54,565 nt of DNA from JALONO01 sp038209965 (GCA_038209965.1 JBBQXF010000015.1:1-54565); one strand, 5' to 3'; positions 9,025 through 18,207 are shown, counted from the first letter of the stretch. The notes: generated from the letters alone by a model not told the origin. Numbers and translations: made by a program.

Positions 9025-9807
9025 ATGAAAGTTCACCATTATACACACCTGAACAACTATTTTGATAAAATATTTGTAATCACACTTGAGCGCGCCCATG
9101 ATCGGCATTGTGCCATAAAGCAAAACTTAGCGGGACTTAATTACGAAATGGTGTTTGGGGTGGATAAGCGCCAGCTTGACTTTGCCAATTTGGCCACTGC
9201 GGGCGAATACGTCCCGGCCAAAGCCATGAAGTTGAACCGATATGTGAAAGAAAGATACATCCCGCTGGGCCACATTGCCTGCTCGCTCTCCCACCGCAAC
9301 TTGTACCAACAAATCGTCGATAATGGCTATCGGAACGCGCTCATCCTAGAAGACGATGCCCAGCCGATTGGTGCCAACCTGCCGCTACTAGCCAACACCT
9401 TGGCCGAACTGCCCCCCAATTGGGAACTGCTCTATCTGGGCTACATCACCCACGAAAAGCCAATCCCTGGGATCAAAAAACTATTTTACAAAGCATTGTT
9501 CACTTTTTGGCATAACCATGCCTACCGATGGCGGGCCAAAGATATGGAAACGCTGTACCCGCGCGCTTTCTCCGCCCACCTCCACCGTGCTGGCTACCAC
9601 GACTGTACCCACGCCTATGCCCTCACCCAAGCGGCGGCCCAGAAGTTGTTGAAAGCCCAAACCCCCATCAGCTATTGTGCTGACAGCGCCCTGACCCATT
9701 TGATCACCCGGCGGAACCTCAACGCATTTATTGCCCGGCAAAAGTTTTTTGATCAAATGGATTTTGCTCATGGGCACAACGGAACCGCTTCTTACATCAT
9801 CAATTAG
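9025..9807 (+). CDS. Glycosyltransferase family 25 protein
   Basis: 260 residues. The N-terminal KIFVITLERAHDRH strand-helix, IPLGHIACSLSHRNLYQQI (about 79-97) and NALILEDDA (about 104-112, carrying the metal-binding acidic triad) are the signature of GT25, the LPS beta-1,4-galactosyltransferase/procollagen galactosyltransferase-like family. A later THAYALTQAAAQKLL segment (about 195-209) and YCADSALTHLI also follow the family pattern. It would transfer a hexose to a surface glycan in the cytoplasm; donor and acceptor cannot be read from sequence. Length is normal for the family and the ATG is preceded by a -7 box. Confidence 0.9.
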   Translation: MKVHHYTHLNNYFDKIFVITLERAHDRHCAIKQNLAGLNYEMVFGVDKRQLDFANLATAGEYVPAKAMKLNRYVKERYIPLGHIACSLSHRNLYQQIVDNGYRNALILEDDAQPIGANLPLLANTLAELPPNWELLYLGYITHEKPIPGIKKLFYKALFTFWHNHAYRWRAKDMETLYPRAFSAHLHRAGYHDCTHAYALTQAAAQKLLKAQTPISYCADSALTHLITRRNLNAFIARQKFFDQMDFAHGHNGTASYIIN

Positions 9808-10011
9808 CGCCAAATATGGCAGATCGAAAGCACTGATTGTCCGGCCCACCGCGCGGGGCAGTTTATTGCACCCATTATTAAACCCAGCACATTAAAGATT
9901 GCTGCCCTAATTTAACTTTCTTTAACAACTTAACATTAAACCTATCCCAAATTAGTTGGTCTGATTTAATTTGCAGGTTCAATCTCTTTGTTCAACCCCT
10001 GTCAACTGCCA

Positions 10012-10911
10012 ATGATCCAATATTTTGCCCAACCCGCAGCGTCCAAGGCTAACCCCATTTTTTCAGTCCTAATCCCGACTTGGAACAACCGTGAATTTTT
10101 GCAATTGTGCGTGGCCAGTATCCGTAAAAATTCCACTCTTCCCCTCCAAATCGTGCTCCACCTCAATGACGGATCGGATGGATCGCTGGCTTGGGCCAAA
10201 GCCGAAGGCCTGGATTTTAGCCATTCACCCGCCAATGTAGGCATTTGCTACGCTTGCAACGCGGCTTATTCACTGGCCCGGGCGGAGTACATTGTGTATA
10301 TGAACGATGACATGTACGCTTGCCCCGGTTGGGACACGGCCCTCTATGCCGCCATCCAAGCCTATGGCAAGGACGATTTTTATTTTTCGGGCACCATGAT
10401 CGAGCGCGAGGCCAGTGGCTACGGCTGCGTGTCGGCCCCGCACGACTTCGGCGGTGAGGTGGCCAATTTTCGCGAAGCCGATCTGCTCCAAGCCCTGCCC
10501 AACTTGGCCATCCCCGATTGGCAAGGGGCCACTTACCCACCCAGTGTGATGCACCGCCGAATGTGGAACCTGATCGGTGGGTTTAGCATTGAATTCAGCC
10601 CGGGCATGTACTCCGACCCCGACATCAGTATGAAGCTCTGGCACGCGGGCTGCCGCAACTACCGGGGCATTGGCCAGAGTTTGGTGTATCATTTTGGGTC
10701 CAAGAGCATTGGCCGGATCAAGCACAACCGGGGCAAAAACCAATTTTTGCGAAAATGGGGAATTTCACCCAGCCTGCTTTACAACCACTACCTTTTCCTC
10801 TACAACCACGACCGGGATGCCACTTACCGCGGCCTATTGACCGAACCCAAACAGAACTTGGCCTTTAAAATCGATTTAGCGGTGTCCAAGTTAAAAGCTT
10901 GGTTTGCCTGA
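10012..10911 (+). CDS. Glycosyltransferase family 2 protein
   Basis: 299 residues from the ATG at 10012 (a TTG eight codons upstream also keeps the frame). GT-A hallmarks: FSVLIPTWNNREFLQLCVAS at about 17-36, HLNDGSDGS at 50-58, NVGICYACNAA at about 75-85 and YIVYMNDDMYACPGWD with the NDD metal site at 98-100. A later GMYSDPDISMKLWHAG segment is the common acceptor-side acidic motif. It is a cytoplasmic inverting transferase for a surface polysaccharide or glycoprotein, acceptor unknown. It follows the GT25 gene after about 200 bases, probably a separate transcription unit, and converges on the aminotransferase gene with a 16-base gap. Confidence 0.9.
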   Translation: MIQYFAQPAASKANPIFSVLIPTWNNREFLQLCVASIRKNSTLPLQIVLHLNDGSDGSLAWAKAEGLDFSHSPANVGICYACNAAYSLARAEYIVYMNDDMYACPGWDTALYAAIQAYGKDDFYFSGTMIEREASGYGCVSAPHDFGGEVANFREADLLQALPNLAIPDWQGATYPPSVMHRRMWNLIGGFSIEFSPGMYSDPDISMKLWHAGCRNYRGIGQSLVYHFGSKSIGRIKHNRGKNQFLRKWGISPSLLYNHYLFLYNHDRDATYRGLLTEPKQNLAFKIDLAVSKLKAWFA

Positions 10912-10927
10912 TGGTGAACCATTGACT

Positions 10928-12181
10928 TCAACTTTTTGCCACCAAGGCCAGCAACCTGTCCACTTCCTCGGGCTGGTTGTAGCAATGGGTGGACACGCGG
11001 ATGCTGTTCAGCCCGCCCTCGGGCACGATGCGCAGGCGGAACCCCTGCCGGATGGCAGAATCGTTGAAAGCGCGGAAGCCGAGGTGCCGGAGCCGAAAAC
11101 CGATCATAGTGCTGCGCGAGGCCGCTTCCCCCGGGGTGAGCATTTCCACGCGGTCGGGCAGGGCCAGCAGCCCGTTTTGTAGCCGCTCGGCCAAGCCCCG
11201 GGCGCGGTGGACTATTTTTTCCAACCCGATTTTTTCAAAAAACTCGACGGCAGCGGGCACCCCCGCGTAGGTAGCAGCATTTTGGGTGCCATAATCATAG
11301 CGGTGCGCAGTGGGAACGTAGCCGTTCAGTACGGGCGGGCGTGCGTGGAGATCCCAGCCAGTATCGCCATACGTGCCCAAATGCTGGACTTGGAGCGTAT
11401 CCAGCATGGCTTCGCGCACATACAGAAACCCAGTGCCCTTGGGCCCGAGCAGCCATTTGTGGCAGCAGGCGGCATAACAGTCACAGCCAATGTCGTGGAG
11501 ATCCAGTAACGTGCTACCGGGCCCGTGAGCCCCATCGAGGCACACAAACAAACCTTTGTCATGGCCCAAACGGGTGATTTCCTTGACTGGCAATACTTGG
11601 CCAGTGGTGCAGGTGATGTGGGGCACCGCAATGACCCGCGTCCGGCGGGCAATGGCCCCATTGATCCGATCCAAGGTTTCGGCGGCAGTAGCGGCTGGGG
11701 AGATGATTTTGAGCTTGATCCCCGACAACTTGGCCCGGTTGAGCCACGGCAGGGCATTGCCTGCGTGTTCATGGTCAGTCAAAATCACCTCGTCGCCCCG
11801 CCGGAGCGGGAGGCCCCAAGCCATGAGATTGATGCCTTCGGAGGTGTTGTGGGTGAGGCAAATTTCCTTTTCGGGCACGCGCAGAAAGCGGGCCAGCGCG
11901 GTGCGGGCCGCATGGGTGTCACCATACTCCCCCATCCGTTCCAGGGCATCCATTCGCTCCTGTTGAGCCTTGACCACGGAGTGGGGCGAGGGGCCGTTGG
12001 TGCCATTGTTGAAATAAACTCGGTCCCGAGTGAGTGGGAACTGATCACGAACCTGCCGCCAAAAAGTTTCGTCCTCATCGGCCAAATGCCCATCAGGTTG
12101 CGTTTGGCCCAAAGCACTGAGGGCAGGCCCGGCCACGAGGCCAAGCGGCAAAGTTTGCAAAAAATGGCGGCGATTGAGCAT
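10928..12181 (-). CDS. Twin-arginine-exported class V aminotransferase (isopenicillin N epimerase-like)
   Basis: 417 residues from the ATG at 12181; the longer frame begins at a TTG and is rejected because MLNRRHFLQTLPLGLVAGPA is a convincing twin-arginine signal. The body is a PLP fold-type I aminotransferase class V: YFNNGTNGPSP at about 56-66, THNTSEGINLMAWGL at about 110-124, CLDGAHGPG (D216, H219) and CCHKWLLGPKGTGFLYV, where K242 is the expected Schiff-base lysine. The closest named subgroup is the isopenicillin N epimerase/cysteine desulfurase-like one. The substrate is unknown; export of a folded PLP enzyme by Tat is typical of this Bacteroidota subgroup. Confidence 0.85.
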   Translation of the reverse strand: MLNRRHFLQTLPLGLVAGPALSALGQTQPDGHLADEDETFWRQVRDQFPLTRDRVYFNNGTNGPSPHSVVKAQQERMDALERMGEYGDTHAARTALARFLRVPEKEICLTHNTSEGINLMAWGLPLRRGDEVILTDHEHAGNALPWLNRAKLSGIKLKIISPAATAAETLDRINGAIARRTRVIAVPHITCTTGQVLPVKEITRLGHDKGLFVCLDGAHGPGSTLLDLHDIGCDCYAACCHKWLLGPKGTGFLYVREAMLDTLQVQHLGTYGDTGWDLHARPPVLNGYVPTAHRYDYGTQNAATYAGVPAAVEFFEKIGLEKIVHRARGLAERLQNGLLALPDRVEMLTPGEAASRSTMIGFRLRHLGFRAFNDSAIRQGFRLRIVPEGGLNSIRVSTHCYNQPEEVDRLLALVAKS

Positions 12182-12235
12182 AGTAGGCTTTATAGTCAAC
12201 AAATGGCGGATGGTTCGCCAAAAGAACCTCCTAAG

Positions 12236-12243
12236 CAAATATA
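12236..12243 (-). promoter_or_regulatory. Bacteroidota -7 promoter box (TATATTTG) for the aminotransferase gene
   Basis: Read on the minus strand, TATATTTG matches TAnnTTTG and lies 54 bases upstream of the ATG at 12181. No well-spaced -33 TTG. Confidence 0.45.
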
Positions 12244-12561
12244 GGCTAAAATGGGCAATTGCCGCCTAATCTCCCGGCGTTTACCCGGAGGTACTTGGCG
12301 GACATGCTGCTGCCTTGGGATTGAAACTTTGGGTTGTTGCTCAGCGAGTGGCCATTGACCAAGCTGTGGGCTGGCCGGTGTGCCATGATCCATTGTTGGC
12401 AATTTACACTGGCCTCCCATTTGGCTGGCGAATACCCCAAAATCATTTGCTTTAATGCTGTGTTTATTCCAGTTTTGTTGTCGCGCTTTCAATTGGTGCT
12501 AATAATGCAAGTAAAACGCCCCCAGGTTGCTATGTGGCTTTTCTCTTAACCCACCAATCCC

Positions 12562-13014
12562 TTGACCACCGACATTGTCAAATACCTGAGTGTTTTTGTC
12601 TTGAGTATGTTCAAGTTTGTGCTGGGCCCGATCACCGCCCTGCCGCTGGAGCTGCCCTATTTGGCCGCCGTGGCCCTGACAGCCGGGGGCATGATGACCA
12701 CCGTTTGTTTGCTCACTTTTGCTGGGTCGGGCCTGCGCAACCGCTGGATGGCCCAGCTAAACCGCAACCGCAAGCGGTTCAGTCTGCGCAGCCGCCGGAT
12801 GGTGCGGATCTGGCGCAAGTATGGCATCTTGGGCACGGCCGTGCTCACGCCCATACTCCTCACGCCCATTGGCGGCACGTTGGTGGCCATTGCTTTTGGC
12901 GAAAAAAAATGGCGAATCGTTTATTATATGCTCGGCTCCGCTATTTTTTGGGGGTTTGTGATCACTGCGGCCGTTTATTACTTCCGGGATTTCTATCATC
13001 AATTTATTAATTGA
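12562..13014 (+). CDS. Small multi-drug export-like membrane protein
   Basis: 150 residues with about four hydrophobic segments: VKYLSVFVLSMFKFVLGPI, YLAAVALTAGGMMTTVCLL, a conserved YGILGTAVLTPILLTPIGG (about 92-110) and a C-terminal YYMLGSAIFWGFVITAAVYY. A basic cytoplasmic loop (NRNRKRFSLRSRRMVRIWRK) joins the second and third. The loop-plus-LTPILLTPIGG pattern is what I recall for PF06695 (Sm_multidrug_ex)-like proteins of Bacteroidota; transport activity is not demonstrated for them. The only start that keeps the first segment is the TTG at 12562, since a stop codon lies just upstream; the ATG at 12607 would cut off part of it. Confidence 0.7.
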   Translation: MTTDIVKYLSVFVLSMFKFVLGPITALPLELPYLAAVALTAGGMMTTVCLLTFAGSGLRNRWMAQLNRNRKRFSLRSRRMVRIWRKYGILGTAVLTPILLTPIGGTLVAIAFGEKKWRIVYYMLGSAIFWGFVITAAVYYFRDFYHQFIN

Positions 13015-13134
13015 TCCATTGCGGTTTACTTCAAGGAATGGCTTTAATAAATATTGATAAAAATACAGCTTTAGAATATGGAGAATCCAAACATTCGCTT
13101 TACTTTCACGGTACGGTAACGCAACTCCTGAATT

Positions 13135-14790
13135 ATGTTGACCCATTTGTTGATCAAAAACTATGCACTCATCCGGCAACTGGAAATTGGCCCCTCAGCG
13201 CACCTCAACATCATTACAGGGGAAACCGGGGCCGGCAAATCCATCATGCTTGGTGCCATAGGAATGCTGCTGGGCGAGCGGGCCGATACCAAAGTATTGC
13301 TGGATTCGGGGGAGAAATGCGTAGTGGAAGGCAGTTTTAATCTGGCTGAATACGATCTGCAACCGCTCTTTGAACAAGTGGAGCTGGATTTTGACCAAAC
13401 TTGCACTGTTCGGCGGGAGATCAGCCCAGCCGGGAAATCACGGGCCTTTATCAACGACACCCCCGTCACACTCGATGTGTTGCGCAGTGTGGGCGGGCGG
13501 CTCATGGACATCCACTCCCAACACGATACGCTCCGGCTCGGCGCGGATGATTTCCAGCTCCAGATCGTTGATATTTTTGCCGCCAACCAAAGACAACAAC
13601 AGATCTACCGTGCCGCTTATCGCACTTACCGCCAAGCCGAACTGCATTGCCAGAGACTACTCAAAGAAGCTGCCGAGGCCCGCAAAGAACTGGACTACAA
13701 CAGTTATCTGCTCGACGAATTGAACAAAGCTGAATTGGACGGGCTGCACCAAGAGGAAATGGAGCTGGAGTTGGAGCGGCTGGAAAACATGGAACTGATC
13801 AAAGCCAGCCTTAACTTGGCCCTCCAATCCCTGAACACCGAAGAACAGTCGACGGAGAGCACACTCCGCAACGCATTGGGCGAATTGCGCAAAATCACTG
13901 CTTTTGCGGCCAACTACCAAGCCCTTTTTGCCCGCGTGGACAGCCTGTTCATCGAACTGCGCGACATCAACAATGAACTCGCCGACGAGGAGGGGCGCTT
14001 GTTCTTTGACGACGAAAAAGCCTACCAACTTCGAACCCAATTGGATCGGATCTATACCCTGCAAAAGAAACACCTCAAAGATTCGGTGGCCGATCTGGTT
14101 GCCCTGCGCGGCCAATTGGCCCTGAAGGTGGGCCGGATGCTAAACTTGGACGGAGAAATAGCCGAGGCGCAAGCGGCCCAGGCCCAAGCCCTGCTCGTTC
14201 TTCGGGCTGAAGCCACCAGCCTGCGTGAGAGCCGCCAAGCGGTGACCAACCAGATCGAGGAAGCCACCAATGAACTGCTCTGGGAACTGGGAATGCCCGA
14301 TGCCCGGCTCTCGGTGGAGTTGGCCGCTGTGACTCCCGGACCGTCGGGGGCGGACACGGTAGCGTTCTTGTTCAGTGCCAACAAAGGGGTAAAACCCGAA
14401 CCGCTCAAAAGTGTGGCCTCGGGCGGGGAATTTTCGCGCTTGATGCTCTGTATCAAATACATCTTGGCCGGAAAAACCGCTTTACCAACCATTATCTTTG
14501 ATGAAATTGACACGGGGATCTCAGGAGAAATTGCCATCAAAGTGAGTCGGATGCTCCGGGAAATGTCAAAACGCCACCAATTGTTCGTTATCAGCCACTT
14601 GCCCCAAACGGCGGCCAATGGCGATTGCCATTATTTCGTTTACAAAGACAACTCGGCGGAACGCGCCATTAGCCGAATCAAAAAACTGACCAAAGAAGAG
14701 CGCATCAGCGAGATTGCCCAAATGATAGGTGGCGCCAACCCCAGTGTTACCGCCGTAAAAAATGCCAAAGAACTATTGGCCATGTATTAA
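13135..14790 (+). CDS. recN: DNA repair protein RecN
   Basis: 551 residues, the usual RecN length. It has the N-terminal ATPase half with MLTHLLIKNYALIRQLEI and Walker A GETGAGKSIML (29-39), the family's SQHDTLRL segment (about 128-135), a long central coiled coil (about 165-370), and the C-terminal half with the SGGEFSRLMLCIKYIL signature and Walker B TIIFDEIDTGISGE, then HLPQTAANGDCHYFV. RecN is an SMC-like protein that tethers DNA ends during RecA-dependent double-strand-break repair in the cytoplasm. All motifs are intact. The ATG follows TGAATT with no Shine-Dalgarno sequence. The next gene starts 38 bases downstream and may be cotranscribed. Confidence 0.97.
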   Translation: MLTHLLIKNYALIRQLEIGPSAHLNIITGETGAGKSIMLGAIGMLLGERADTKVLLDSGEKCVVEGSFNLAEYDLQPLFEQVELDFDQTCTVRREISPAGKSRAFINDTPVTLDVLRSVGGRLMDIHSQHDTLRLGADDFQLQIVDIFAANQRQQQIYRAAYRTYRQAELHCQRLLKEAAEARKELDYNSYLLDELNKAELDGLHQEEMELELERLENMELIKASLNLALQSLNTEEQSTESTLRNALGELRKITAFAANYQALFARVDSLFIELRDINNELADEEGRLFFDDEKAYQLRTQLDRIYTLQKKHLKDSVADLVALRGQLALKVGRMLNLDGEIAEAQAAQAQALLVLRAEATSLRESRQAVTNQIEEATNELLWELGMPDARLSVELAAVTPGPSGADTVAFLFSANKGVKPEPLKSVASGGEFSRLMLCIKYILAGKTALPTIIFDEIDTGISGEIAIKVSRMLREMSKRHQLFVISHLPQTAANGDCHYFVYKDNSAERAISRIKKLTKEERISEIAQMIGGANPSVTAVKNAKELLAMY

Positions 14791-14828
14791 GAGCAGCCAT
14801 TGAATCATTGTTATTGACCAAGTTGTGT

Positions 14829-15314
14829 ATGCGTAAATGGATTGATTTTCTTACTAGTCGCCTGTTAATGGGCTTGGTGGCGCTGATGGTAGTGAATGTC
14901 CTTTGGCAAATAGGATCGCGTTACCTGACCAAATCGCCGAGTGGATTTACCGATGAACTGGCCGGGTTCCTCCTGATTTGGGTCGGGATGTTGGGCGCGG
15001 CCTATGCCACGGGGCAGCGGTTGCACTTGGCCATTGACCTGTTGCCCCGCAAGGTGGGCGAAAGCCAGCAACGCGTGTTCAATGTGGTGGTCAACTTGCT
15101 GGTGCTGATCTTCGCCCTGGCCGTGATGGTGATCGGCGGGATCCGGCTGGTGTACATCACCCTTTCGCTCAATCAATTGTCCTCGGCGCTCCAAGTCTCT
15201 TTGGGCTATGTTTATGCCATTATCCCGGTCAGTGGCCTGTTGATCATTTATTACAGCATCCTGAATATGTGGAGCAACCCCTACCGGGATCCAAGCCTAG
15301 ATCTAACGAATTAA
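14829..15314 (+). CDS. TRAP transporter small permease (DctQ family), orphan
   Basis: 161 residues from the ATG at 14829; an upstream TTG (14808) adds seven residues. Four transmembrane helices are visible, with the DctQ signature between helices 1 and 2: NVLWQIGSRYLTKSPSGFTDELAGFLLIW, followed by LGAAYATGQRLHLAIDLLP. DctQ is the four-helix subunit of tripartite ATP-independent periplasmic transporters, which need the large DctM permease and a DctP binding protein. Neither is present in the neighbourhood: the next gene is a small membrane protein, then recO on the other strand. DctM may be elsewhere, or this gene may be a relic. Confidence 0.85.
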   Translation: MRKWIDFLTSRLLMGLVALMVVNVLWQIGSRYLTKSPSGFTDELAGFLLIWVGMLGAAYATGQRLHLAIDLLPRKVGESQQRVFNVVVNLLVLIFALAVMVIGGIRLVYITLSLNQLSSALQVSLGYVYAIIPVSGLLIIYYSILNMWSNPYRDPSLDLTN

Positions 15315-15338
15315 CCTAGCCAGTCAAACCCTTTTCTT

Positions 15339-15692
15339 ATGCTTTTTATCATCAAAATGTTATCGGTTGCCCTATTGTGCGTGATCGCCCAAGCGTTTTT
15401 GCCATGGTGGGGCATTGCGCCCGCTGCAGCCCTAGTGGGACTGATATTCAAGGGGAATGGCTGGCAGGCATTCTTTTTTGGGTTTTTCGGGGCTGGCCTC
15501 CTCTGGTTTGGCTATGCCGAATATATTGACCAGCAAACCAACTCGATCTTGAGCAGCAAAGTGGCGGCCTTGTTTTCGCTGCCCAATGGCTTGGCCCTGG
15601 CTGGGGTCACGGGTGGGTTGGCGGGCATCGTTGCGGGCTTTGGCTCACTCACCGGCAATTTGCTGCGCCAATTACTGTTTGTGAAAGCCTAA
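15339..15692 (+). CDS. Conserved hypothetical small membrane protein
   Basis: 117 residues, strongly hydrophobic, with about four membrane segments: LSVALLCVIAQAFLPWW, IAPAAALVGLIF, AFFFGFFGAGLLWFGYAEYI and the glycine-rich LALAGVTGGLAGIVAGFGSL. A conserved-looking polar patch DQQTNSILSSKVAALFSLP separates the third and fourth. I recall similar uncharacterised proteins in Bacteroidota but no function. It starts 24 bases after the DctQ-like gene and is probably in the same transcript; it is not homologous to DctM by eye. It converges on recO with a nine-base gap. Confidence 0.75.
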   Translation: MLFIIKMLSVALLCVIAQAFLPWWGIAPAAALVGLIFKGNGWQAFFFGFFGAGLLWFGYAEYIDQQTNSILSSKVAALFSLPNGLALAGVTGGLAGIVAGFGSLTGNLLRQLLFVKA

Positions 15693-15701
15693 CCGGCCCA
15701 G

Positions 15702-16397
15702 CTACAATTCACGCAAGACCGCCAGCGATTTTAGCTCGCCAAAATTCTCGAAATGCAGGGCATAATACTGCAACAGGGCATCGAGCAGCCCAGCCCGGCC
15801 GGCGCGGTCAAGGGCCAATGGACTGGTGTAGGTGTCGGTTTGGCAGAGCCGATCCAGCGGCCCGGACAGCCGATCATGATCAAACAAATAGCCGGCCATG
15901 CCCAATTGGCCCGCGATTTCCCCGGCACTTTCGGCCCCAAAACCCATAAGTCGGGCCAGCCGGAGCAGAAATAGGAGATGAAAATTTTCAACTTGGCGGC
16001 TTTGCTGATCCAACTCCACCAAGCTTTCGTAAAGAAAATCAAATAGGCCCGCCTCTTCTTTTTCCTCGGTCAAGGTTTTGGCCAAGGTCTCGGTGAGCAA
16101 TAGGCAAATGGTGGACTTGCGGACATCGAACGGGATCGAGGTAAATGGGTAGGCCAGCCTCGCCTCCGAAATGCGGTGCAACTGGCGGCTGTCTTGGTTG
16201 TACACCACCAGATCAAGCAACGTAAGTGGCTGATAAAGTGCCATTTTACTGCCGCCCATTTTGCCTTTGGACTGGTGGCGCACGCCGTTCACAACGTACG
16301 ATTTGAGCCCGAATGCTTCGGTGAACACCTTGACAATGATGGACGATTCCTTATAGCGGATAAAAGTCAGGACCAGGCCCCGGGTTTTGTGCAACAT
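15702..16397 (-). CDS. recO: DNA repair protein RecO
   Basis: 231 residues from the ATG at 16397 (the longer frame starts at a TTG). The N-terminal OB-fold is recognisable: MLHKTRGLVLTFIRYKESSI, FTEAFGLKSYVVNGVR, then YQPLTLLDLVVYNQDSRQLH. The helical C-terminal half has LYESLVELDQQSRQVENFHLLFLLRLARLMGF, the conserved RecO core helix. The zinc-finger cysteines of some RecO proteins are absent, as in other Bacteroidota RecO proteins. RecO loads RecA on SSB-coated single-stranded DNA. It lies head-to-head with the flippase-like gene, sharing an intergenic region of about 100 bases. Confidence 0.95.
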   Translation of the reverse strand: MLHKTRGLVLTFIRYKESSIIVKVFTEAFGLKSYVVNGVRHQSKGKMGGSKMALYQPLTLLDLVVYNQDSRQLHRISEARLAYPFTSIPFDVRKSTICLLLTETLAKTLTEEKEEAGLFDFLYESLVELDQQSRQVENFHLLFLLRLARLMGFGAESAGEIAGQLGMAGYLFDHDRLSGPLDRLCQTDTYTSPLALDRAGRAGLLDALLQYYALHFENFGELKSLAVLREL

Positions 16398-16476
16398 TGG
16401 GTGGCGCAACAGGTGATATAAAGGACTAAATTACGATTTGTTGGGCAAGGGGCAACGTCCCCAACCAATCTGCCCT

Positions 16477-16484
16477 TATTTTTG
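16477..16484 (+). promoter_or_regulatory. Bacteroidota -7 promoter box (TATTTTTG)
   Basis: TATTTTTG fits TAnnTTTG and ends 14 bases before the TTG start codon at 16499. Its position supports the TTG start over the ATG at 16559 and implies a very short leader. Confidence 0.5.
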
Positions 16485-16498
16485 TCCCTATTTTTAGC

Positions 16499-18040
16499 TT
16501 GCCTTTGAAAGCCCGCCCCCAATCTTTTTGGCAGTTTGTTTGGCACTCGCCCACGCTCATGACGTGGGGGAGTTTTTTCACCCGTTCCACAGCCCTGTTC
16601 TTGGTGCTACCGCTGGCGCTTCAGCAGTTTGTACCGAGCGAAATGACCCTGTGGAACATTCTGCTCCAAATCACCGGCCTGCAACTGATCATCGATCTGG
16701 GTTTTACCCCTACGTTCACCCGGCTGATCGCCTTTGCGCGGGGCGGGGCAACCTCCCTGGCCCAGATGGGCAACCAGCACCACGATCACCCATTCCAGCC
16801 CAATTGGGGGCTGGTGGCCAGCATTTACCGGGTTATGCGGGTGGTTTATTTCCGGTTGGGCTTGATCTATTTTGTAGTGCTGGCCACCGTGGGCACTTAC
16901 TACGTGCACGAGGCGGCTACGGGGCTGGCCCATCCCGCCCAAGGCTGGTCGGCGTGGGCCACCATCCTGATCGTATCGTTTTTCAGTTTGCGGGCCAACC
17001 AGACCAAGGCCGTGATCGAGGGGCTAAACCACGTAGCATTGTTGCGCCGCTGGGAAATCCTGACCTCCCTGTGCGGGGTGCTGACCACTTTTGCCGTCTT
17101 CTATTTTGAGGGCAATATTTTTCAATTGATTTTGGCCAGCCAGATTTGGGTGGTCATCAACATTTGGCGCAATTACCAAATCTTGCACTCCTTGCCCGAG
17201 AGCGGCGAGTTGTTTAGCCCAACTGCCAAGGATATTGACTTTGATCCCGTCATTTTCCGCCAAGTTTGGTCGGCCGCTTGGCGCACTGGGGTGGGCGTGC
17301 TGCTCACCTCGGGCACTATCAAACTGGTGGTATTGCAAACCACCAAGGAGATACAAGTGGTGTCCGTACTTGAAGCAGCCGTTTTTTCTACCGCCCTGCG
17401 AATCATGGACAGCATTTTAGATTTTTCAGTTGCCCCTTTGTATAGCAAACTACCACGCTTGGCCAGTTTATACGCTAAGGGCGACATGGGGGTTTTTATG
17501 GGCATCGCCCGGCAGAGCATGTTGCGCAGTTATTGGGCCTTGGCAATACCCGTCATACTAGCGGGCGTGGCTGGTCCGGCGGCTTTGGCGGTGCTGGAAT
17601 CCAAAATAGCTTTTCCCGATCCACAATTCTGGCTGTTGTTGGGAATTGCCCAATTTTTACAACGCTTCGGGGCTTCCCATCTGCAACTTTACAGCCTATC
17701 CAACACCATTGTGTGGCACATTGCCGGGGCGGGCAGTGCCATTGTGATGTTGACCGTGTGGGGCATTGGCCTCCCCCACTTCGGAATTTATGCCTACCCC
17801 TTGGCGGGGATTGCGGCTGCACTCCTGTTCTATGCTTGGTACTGTGCCAACAAGTCCTATCGCTTTTTTGGCTTGCACTTCTGGACTTTTGAGCCCACCG
17901 TTTCTTTCTTGCCATTTATATCACTCCTAACTTACATTGGGCTTGTATTTGGGGGAATTAATGCGCAAATTGCCCCCCAATGGGCGATTAAAATTTGGGC
18001 AATGCTTCAGGACGAACTGTGTCATTTCCTCTGTAATTAG
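16499..18040 (+). CDS. Polysaccharide/lipid flippase-like multi-pass membrane protein
   Basis: 513 residues with about 12-14 hydrophobic segments over the whole length, e.g. FLVLPLALQQF, LIYFVVLATVGTYYV, WALAIPVILAGVAGPAALAV, IVMLTVWGIGLPHFGIYAY and FLPFISLLTYIGLVFGG. The early LVLPLALQQFVPSEMTLWNI helix and the AVFSTALRIMDSILDFSVAPLYSKLPRL segment in the middle resemble Wzx/MATE-type oligosaccharide flippases. It would move undecaprenyl-linked or similar glycans across the inner membrane, in keeping with the glycosyltransferases earlier in the window. The start is a TTG; the first ATG (16559) would remove the N-terminal 20 residues. Its assignment as a flippase is by topology and general resemblance. 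Confidence 0.7.
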   Translation: MPLKARPQSFWQFVWHSPTLMTWGSFFTRSTALFLVLPLALQQFVPSEMTLWNILLQITGLQLIIDLGFTPTFTRLIAFARGGATSLAQMGNQHHDHPFQPNWGLVASIYRVMRVVYFRLGLIYFVVLATVGTYYVHEAATGLAHPAQGWSAWATILIVSFFSLRANQTKAVIEGLNHVALLRRWEILTSLCGVLTTFAVFYFEGNIFQLILASQIWVVINIWRNYQILHSLPESGELFSPTAKDIDFDPVIFRQVWSAAWRTGVGVLLTSGTIKLVVLQTTKEIQVVSVLEAAVFSTALRIMDSILDFSVAPLYSKLPRLASLYAKGDMGVFMGIARQSMLRSYWALAIPVILAGVAGPAALAVLESKIAFPDPQFWLLLGIAQFLQRFGASHLQLYSLSNTIVWHIAGAGSAIVMLTVWGIGLPHFGIYAYPLAGIAAALLFYAWYCANKSYRFFGLHFWTFEPTVSFLPFISLLTYIGLVFGGINAQIAPQWAIKIWAMLQDELCHFLCN

Positions 18041-18067
18041 CAACAATGCGCTAGCAAAGGCACCTGA

Positions 18068-18098
18068 TTGACTTAGCGGTTTCAACATGTTATTTTTG
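18068..18098 (+). promoter_or_regulatory. Bacteroidota promoter, -33 TTG and -7 TATTTTTG
   Basis: TTG at 18068-18070, a 20-base spacer and TATTTTTG at 18091-18098 fit the consensus TTG-N17-23-TAnnTTTG. A second box, TAGTTTTG, lies at 18111-18118. They serve the histidine kinase gene and imply a leader of about 90-100 bases if translation starts at 18208. Confidence 0.65.
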
Positions 18099-18207
18099 TT
18101 CCCCATAGTTTAGTTTTGATCGTTAGTGCTACTTGACTCGTGTATTGCTCAGTCCACAAGGATGCAATGATTCTTACTTTGGTATTTTTTACCTCTTTCG
18201 GCAAGTG

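Noticed and set aside
1..10911. A complete polysaccharide biosynthesis operon
   Set aside because: Glycosyltransferase-type genes are present but separated by unrelated genes on both strands with their own promoters and terminators.
11525..12244. 239-residue plus-strand frame
   Set aside because: Lies entirely antisense to the class V aminotransferase, with no family-like content; a shadow of a GC-rich gene.
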